From contig NZ_LWCU01000001.1 of assembly GCF_001650405.1 (NCBI RefSeq), positions 233,938-297,937 on the forward strand: DNA of 64,000 nucleotides. The letters run 5' to 3'. Under the pieces are notes generated by a model. The model saw only the letters and a list, made by a program, of their open reading frames with translations, had not been told where the DNA came from and ran no database searches. Numbering within the stretch: position 1 is the stretch's first letter; the number at the start of each line of letters is the position of its first letter. The translations under genes were made by a program, and so were the position numbers. Positions 60,295-64,000 of the stretch are shown here, one piece after another. The DNA is from Microbacterium sp. H83. Lineage in GTDB: Bacteria > Actinomycetota > Actinomycetes > Actinomycetales > Microbacteriaceae.

Positions 60295-61970
60295 TCGAGG
60301 CTCCCCCGGTCGAAGAGCTCGGCCGGCAGATCGGCGAGCTGGATCGGCTGCGTCGCGTCGCCGATCCCTGCGAGAGGCTCCTGCGGCTCGATCGGGATCG
60401 GCGAAGGCCCGTCGAGGAGCCCGCCCCGGCGCGGCAGGGTCAGCACGAAGTTCGAGCCGACCCCGAGCTCCGACCAGACCGCGAGAACGCCTCCGTGCAG
60501 CGTGGCGTCACCCAGGGCGATCGACAGCCCGAGCCCGGTGCCGCCGATCGTGCGCTGCCGGGACGGATCGGCCCGCCAGAAGCGGTCGAACACCCGTTCC
60601 GCGTCGACGGGGTCCATCCCCAGACCGAAGTCGCGCACCCCGGCGGCGACCGCGTGCTGATTGCTGTCGACGGTGACGACGACAGGGCGCCCCTCACCGT
60701 GCTCGATGGCGTTGCCGATGAGGTTGCGGAGGACCCGTCGCACGCGCCGCGGGTCCATGTCGACGGGCGAGTACCCCCCGGGCGCGACGAGTCGCAGCTC
60801 GGTGCCCCGCCCGTCGGCGAGGGGCTTCATCTGCTCGATGATGTCCTCGGCGAGGTGGGCGAGGCTCGTCGCCTCGAGCTCGAGCTGCACCGACCCCGCG
60901 TCGTAGCGGCTGATCTCCAGCAGGTCGGAGAGGAGCGTCTCGAATCGCTGCACCTGGGTGTGCAGAAGCTCTGTCGTGCGCGCCGTCGTCGGATCGAACT
61001 CCGCCCGTTGGTCGTTGAGCATGTCGGCCGCGAGGCGGATCGTCGTGAGCGGGGTGCGCAGTTCGTGCGAGACGTCGGACACGAAGCGCTGCTGCACGAG
61101 CGAGAGCTCGCCGAGCTCCTTGATCTGGGACTCGATGCTGTCGGCCATCGCATTGAAGGAGCGACCGAGCGTGGCGATCTCGTCCTCTCCGTGCACGTCG
61201 ATGCGCACCGCGAGGTCGCCGGCGGCGAGTCGGGCGCTCGTCTCGGCGGCCTCGACGATCGGCGTCGACACGGTGCGGAGCACGATGAAGGAGATCGCCG
61301 CCACGATCGCGACGAGCCCGATGCCGGCGATCCACAGCGTGCGCTGGACGAACGTGAGGGTGTTGTCGGCATCGGCCAGGTCGTAGGCGAAGTAGACCTC
61401 GAACGGGCCCGCCTCCGGCACCTGCAGCTGCTGTCCGACGATGATCCCTGGGACGGAGCGCCCGCCGATCTCCAGCGACACCGACTGCCACGACTGCCAG
61501 TCGTCGAACTGCACCACGCGGTTGCTCAGGTTGGGGCTGACCGAGTTGAAGCTGAGACCGGCGGTGAAGCCGTTCAGCGAGACGGCGTCCAGTCCGACGT
61601 TGATCCGGCGGCCCGCGAGACCCTCGGCCGTGGAGTTGCGGCCGAGGTCCTCCTGGACGCTGTCCCAGAGCTCGACCAGCGCGCCCGCGTCGTCCCCGAG
61701 CGCGGCCGAGTCCAGGGTCGTCTGCGCCTGGTTGACGGCGCGCGCGGCGTCCTCGAGAGCATCCTTCTTGCGCGACTCGAAGAGGTCCGTCTGGATCACC
61801 AGCGCCATCGTGACGCACGTGATGAGGATCGCCGTGGAAGTGAGGAGGAGGGTGATCGTGAGCGTCCGGAAACGCAGGGATCGCCGCCAGAGCGCTCCGA
61901 GCACCGTCGGCCAACCGCGCCAGTCGCGAAGGACAGCGACCGCCGTGGTGGTCGCTGTCGTGGCGGCCAT
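60291..61970 (-). CDS. mtrB: Sensor histidine kinase MtrB
   Basis: 559 aa from ATG 61970. TM1 (TLTITLLLTSTAILITCVTMALVI) near the N-terminus, an extracytoplasmic sensor domain of about 140 residues, TM2 (LWIAGIGLVAIVAAISFIVL), HAMP, HisKA with VSDVSHELRTPLTTIRLAADML, and HATPase with NLIGNAIEHG, DFGLGM and GGTGLGLSIAL. It senses septation or envelope state and phosphorylates MtrA. ATG 61970 lies 7 bp after the mtrA stop; a GTG at 61988 overlapping mtrA is an alternative. Coupled to lpqB. Confidence 0.95.
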   Translation of the reverse strand: MAATTATTTAVAVLRDWRGWPTVLGALWRRSLRFRTLTITLLLTSTAILITCVTMALVIQTDLFESRKKDALEDAARAVNQAQTTLDSAALGDDAGALVELWDSVQEDLGRNSTAEGLAGRRINVGLDAVSLNGFTAGLSFNSVSPNLSNRVVQFDDWQSWQSVSLEIGGRSVPGIIVGQQLQVPEAGPFEVYFAYDLADADNTLTFVQRTLWIAGIGLVAIVAAISFIVLRTVSTPIVEAAETSARLAAGDLAVRIDVHGEDEIATLGRSFNAMADSIESQIKELGELSLVQQRFVSDVSHELRTPLTTIRLAADMLNDQRAEFDPTTARTTELLHTQVQRFETLLSDLLEISRYDAGSVQLELEATSLAHLAEDIIEQMKPLADGRGTELRLVAPGGYSPVDMDPRRVRRVLRNLIGNAIEHGEGRPVVVTVDSNQHAVAAGVRDFGLGMDPVDAERVFDRFWRADPSRQRTIGGTGLGLSIALGDATLHGGVLAVWSELGVGSNFVLTLPRRGGLLDGPSPIPIEPQEPLAGIGDATQPIQLADLPAELFDRGSLE

Positions 61971-61977
61971 GGCGCTG

Positions 61978-62658
61978 TTAGCCCGCACTCCCGGCGCGGT
62001 AGCCGACGCCGCGTACGGTCATCACGATCTTGGGGTTGTCGGGATCGAGCTCCACCTTCGCCCGCAGCCGCTGGACGTGCACGTTCACCAGGCGGGTGTC
62101 GGCCTTGTAGTGATAGCCCCAGACCTGCTCGAGCAGCATCTCCCGGGAGAAGACCTGCTGCGGCTTGGACGCGAGCGCGACGAGAAGCTGGAACTCCAGC
62201 GGAGTCAGCGCGATCGGCGCCGTGCCGCGGCGCACCTCGTGCGCGTCGACGTCGACGGTCAGATCGCCGACGCGGAGCTGCTCCCCCACCGTCTGCGGTG
62301 CGGGGCGCAGCCGCGTGCGGATGCGGGCGACGAGCTCCTTCGGATTGAACGGCTTGACGATGTAGTCGTCCGCTCCGACCTCGAGCCCCCTGACCACGTC
62401 GGCGGTGTCGCTCCTCGCGGTGAGCATGATGATGGGCACCCCCGACTCCGCACGGATGCGGGTGCAGATCTCGATCCCGTCCATGCCGGGCAGCATGAGG
62501 TCGAGCAGCACGAGGTCGGGCCGCTGCGTGCGCCACTCCTCCACAGCACGCGCCCCGTCCGCGCAGAACACCGGCTCGAAGCCCTCCGTGCGCAGCACGA
62601 TGCCGATCATCTCGGCGAGCGCGGTGTCGTCGTCGACCACAAGGATGCGTGAGGTCAT
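61978..62658 (-). CDS. mtrA: Response regulator MtrA
   Basis: 226-aa OmpR-type regulator. Receiver domain with acidic pocket VVDDD, phospho-acceptor Asp53 (LLDLMLPG) and Lys in IVKPFNP; winged helix at about 130-223 (LTPLEFQLLVALASKPQQVFSREMLLEQVWGYHYKADTRLVNVHVQRLRAKVE). In mycobacteria MtrA controls replication and cell-wall genes and is essential. Leaderless-type start with TAAGGT 7 nt before the ATG. First gene of mtrA-mtrB-lpqB(-comF). Confidence 0.96.
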   Translation of the reverse strand: MTSRILVVDDDTALAEMIGIVLRTEGFEPVFCADGARAVEEWRTQRPDLVLLDLMLPGMDGIEICTRIRAESGVPIIMLTARSDTADVVRGLEVGADDYIVKPFNPKELVARIRTRLRPAPQTVGEQLRVGDLTVDVDAHEVRRGTAPIALTPLEFQLLVALASKPQQVFSREMLLEQVWGYHYKADTRLVNVHVQRLRAKVELDPDNPKIVMTVRGVGYRAGSAG

Positions 62659-62665
62659 AACTGTT

Positions 62666-62671
62666 ACCTTA
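62666..62671 (-). promoter_or_regulatory. -10 box of the mtrA operon
   Basis: TAAGGT (minus strand) ending 7 nt before the ATG at 62658. Confidence 0.5.
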
Positions 62672-62753
62672 TGGCACTCAGTACCACCCGCCCATGTCTG
62701 CGGATCACCCGAGTGTTGTGACACGATGGGAGCGCACGACGGAGGGAGTGCCG

Positions 62754-64000
62754 GTGACCGGCCAGACGTGGACCCCTGCCCCGAAGAGGGGCATCATCCC
62801 CCTGCATCCGCTGACGTTCGGGATGCTGCTGGGACGCTCCTTCTCGGCACTGCGACACAACCCCAAGGTCCTCTTCGGATTCGGCGTCGTGATCCAGCTG
62901 GCGGTCGTCGTGCTCAGCGCGACCGTGATGGGCTTCGTCTTCGTGACGACCTTCACGCGGCTCGAGTCGCTGTCGCCCGCCTCCCCCGACTTCGAGGCCG
63001 TCTTCGCGGGCACCATCGCGATGAACATCGTCGCGGGTCTCGCCGTAGGACTCGCCTCTATCGCCTTCACCGCGCTCATGCAGGGCGTGGTCGCCGCCGA
63101 GATCGGGTACGCGTCGATCGGGATCAAGGCGACCCTCGGGACCCTCTGGCGTCGGATGGTGCCGTCGTTCTGGCGGCTCGCGGCGTTCGCCTCCCTGTCG
63201 GTCATCTTCATCTTCGGCGTGATCGTCGTCCTCTTTCTCATCATCGCGGCGTTCGTGGCCGGGGGCCTCGGCGGTTCCGCGGAGGCGATCGGCGGCATCG
63301 TGATCCTCGTGGTGCTGATCGTCCTCGCGACGATCCCCCTCATGGTCTGGCTGACGACGAAGCTGCTCCTCGTGCCGTCGATCCTCGTGCTCGAGCGTGC
63401 GACGTTCCGCGAGGCGCTGGTGCGGTCGTGGCGGCTCACGAGGGGGCGCTTCTGGATCGCGTGGGGCGTCACCTTCCTGATCGGGGCGATCATGGGCATC
63501 GCCATGCAGATGGTGAGCCTGCCGGTCTCGCTGCTGAGCTCGATGCTCGGCACCGTCATCGCACCGACGGGCTCGATGGACACCGGCGCCGTCATGGGCT
63601 TCGTCTTCGCGCTCCTCGCCCCGCAGATCCTCCTGCTCGTGCTGCAGGCGATCACTCTGGTGGTGCAGAGCACAGCGGGCACCCTGGTCTACCTGGACAG
63701 CAGGATGCGGTACGAGGGCCTCGACCAGGCGCTCATCAGCCACGTCGAGCGCCGCGACCTCGGCTGGTCGGAGGAGCAGCTCGGCGATCCGTTCGTCGTC
63801 GATCCCGCCCGTGCGGTGACCAGCGCACCCCCGCCCACGCAGGCTCCCGAGTGGACCACCATGACCGTCGGCTACGACCCGGCACACCCCTTCCAGGGAC
63901 AGGGATACCCGCAGCCGTACTTGGCGCCGCCGCAGCCGTACCCGGCGCCGCCGCAGCCGTACCCGGCGCCGGGTACGGCTGCGGCGGCGCCAAGTACGGC
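62754..64000 (+). CDS. Polytopic membrane protein, GPDPase-membrane-domain-like (runs off window)
   Basis: At least 415 residues, no stop inside the window. GTG 62754 (VTGQTWTPAPKRGIIPLHPLTFG) follows GGAGGGAG by about 5 nt. Opening PLTFGMLLGRSFSALRHNPKVLFGFGVVIQ and later LVPSILVLERATFREALVRSWRLTRGRFWIAWGVTFLIG match the membrane domain often labelled glycerophosphoryl diester phosphodiesterase membrane domain. About six TM helices; no catalytic domain is visible. The C-terminal tail is Pro/Tyr-rich (repeats of PQPYPAP) and cytoplasmic or surface exposed. Divergent from mtrA. Function unknown. The final 50 bases may be unreliable. Confidence 0.82.
   Translation, partial: MTGQTWTPAPKRGIIPLHPLTFGMLLGRSFSALRHNPKVLFGFGVVIQLAVVVLSATVMGFVFVTTFTRLESLSPASPDFEAVFAGTIAMNIVAGLAVGLASIAFTALMQGVVAAEIGYASIGIKATLGTLWRRMVPSFWRLAAFASLSVIFIFGVIVVLFLIIAAFVAGGLGGSAEAIGGIVILVVLIVLATIPLMVWLTTKLLLVPSILVLERATFREALVRSWRLTRGRFWIAWGVTFLIGAIMGIAMQMVSLPVSLLSSMLGTVIAPTGSMDTGAVMGFVFALLAPQILLLVLQAITLVVQSTAGTLVYLDSRMRYEGLDQALISHVERRDLGWSEEQLGDPFVVDPARAVTSAPPPTQAPEWTTMTVGYDPAHPFQGQGYPQPYLAPPQPYPAPPQPYPAPGTAAAAPST
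63914..64000. repeat. 36-bp perfect inverted repeat with 21-bp tandem repeats
   Basis: Bases 63914-63949 are the exact reverse complement of 63965-64000, with a 15-nt spacer; within them a 21-bp unit encoding PPQPYPA recurs. The right arm ends on the last base of the window. Confidence 0.85.

Overview
This is a high-GC window (about 70% by eye) from an actinobacterium, most probably Microbacterium or a close Microbacteriaceae relative. The evidence is the gene content (WhiB1-like regulator, SigR/RsrA pair, mtrA-mtrB-lpqB, fused 2-oxoglutarate dehydrogenase, actinobacterial SecA, DUF3097, GuaB1), frequent GTG starts, and many start codons sitting 6-7 nt downstream of a TANNNT -10 box (leaderless style). 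It reads as ordinary chromosome: no tRNA, rRNA, IS element, prophage or CRISPR array was seen, and genes are packed with no gene-free stretch over about 300 bp.

Layout. 0-5 kb: a drug-efflux and redox block, with a DHA2 efflux pump and its MarR repressor behind a perfect palindromic operator, a SnoaL-like protein, the OhrR/Ohr organic peroxide pair and an MDR reductase. 5-9.3 kb: DinB2-type polymerase, DUF1304 and CPBP-like membrane proteins, TrmB and DUF3097. 9.3-15.2 kb: a TPM/coiled-coil membrane protein next to PspA, an arginase-fold protein coupled to an HEXXH protein, a SIP C-domain protein behind an iron box, a PtpB-type phosphatase and an AhpD-like protein. 15.4-21.3 kb: a hydrolase and a five-gene oligopeptide-type ABC importer. 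21.4-32 kb: acetyltransferase, Ung, SDR, MetY and MetX (methionine synthesis), Nudix, MFS, thiamine-binding protein, GT87-like membrane glycosyltransferase, NnrD and an old yellow enzyme. 32-36 kb: two coupled CNNM/CorC-type proteins and GuaB1. 36-39.7 kb: the fused 2-oxoglutarate dehydrogenase.

41-62.7 kb: a block whose order (rsrA, sigR, aroA, rsgA, whiB1, pdtaS, Rv3235-like, secA, hpf, comF, lpqB, mtrB, mtrA) recalls M. tuberculosis Rv3219-Rv3246. It couples thiol-stress control, cell-envelope two-component signalling, protein export and ribosome hibernation. Interspersed are a SAF-domain/CpaE-like ATPase pair and a PadR regulator followed by a TPM-less paralogue of the 9.3-kb coiled-coil protein. 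The window ends inside a membrane-protein gene at a 36-bp inverted repeat that stops exactly on the last base.

Most noteworthy: the window-wide leaderless promoter pattern; the TPM-coiled-coil/PspA pair with its distant paralogue; a Y-family polymerase with isoleucine at the steric gate; an arginase-fold protein with Cys replacing a metal-ligand His, coupled to an HEXXH protein; a CpaE-like protein with Arg for the Walker A Lys; and the terminal fold-back repeat, which may be an assembly artefact.
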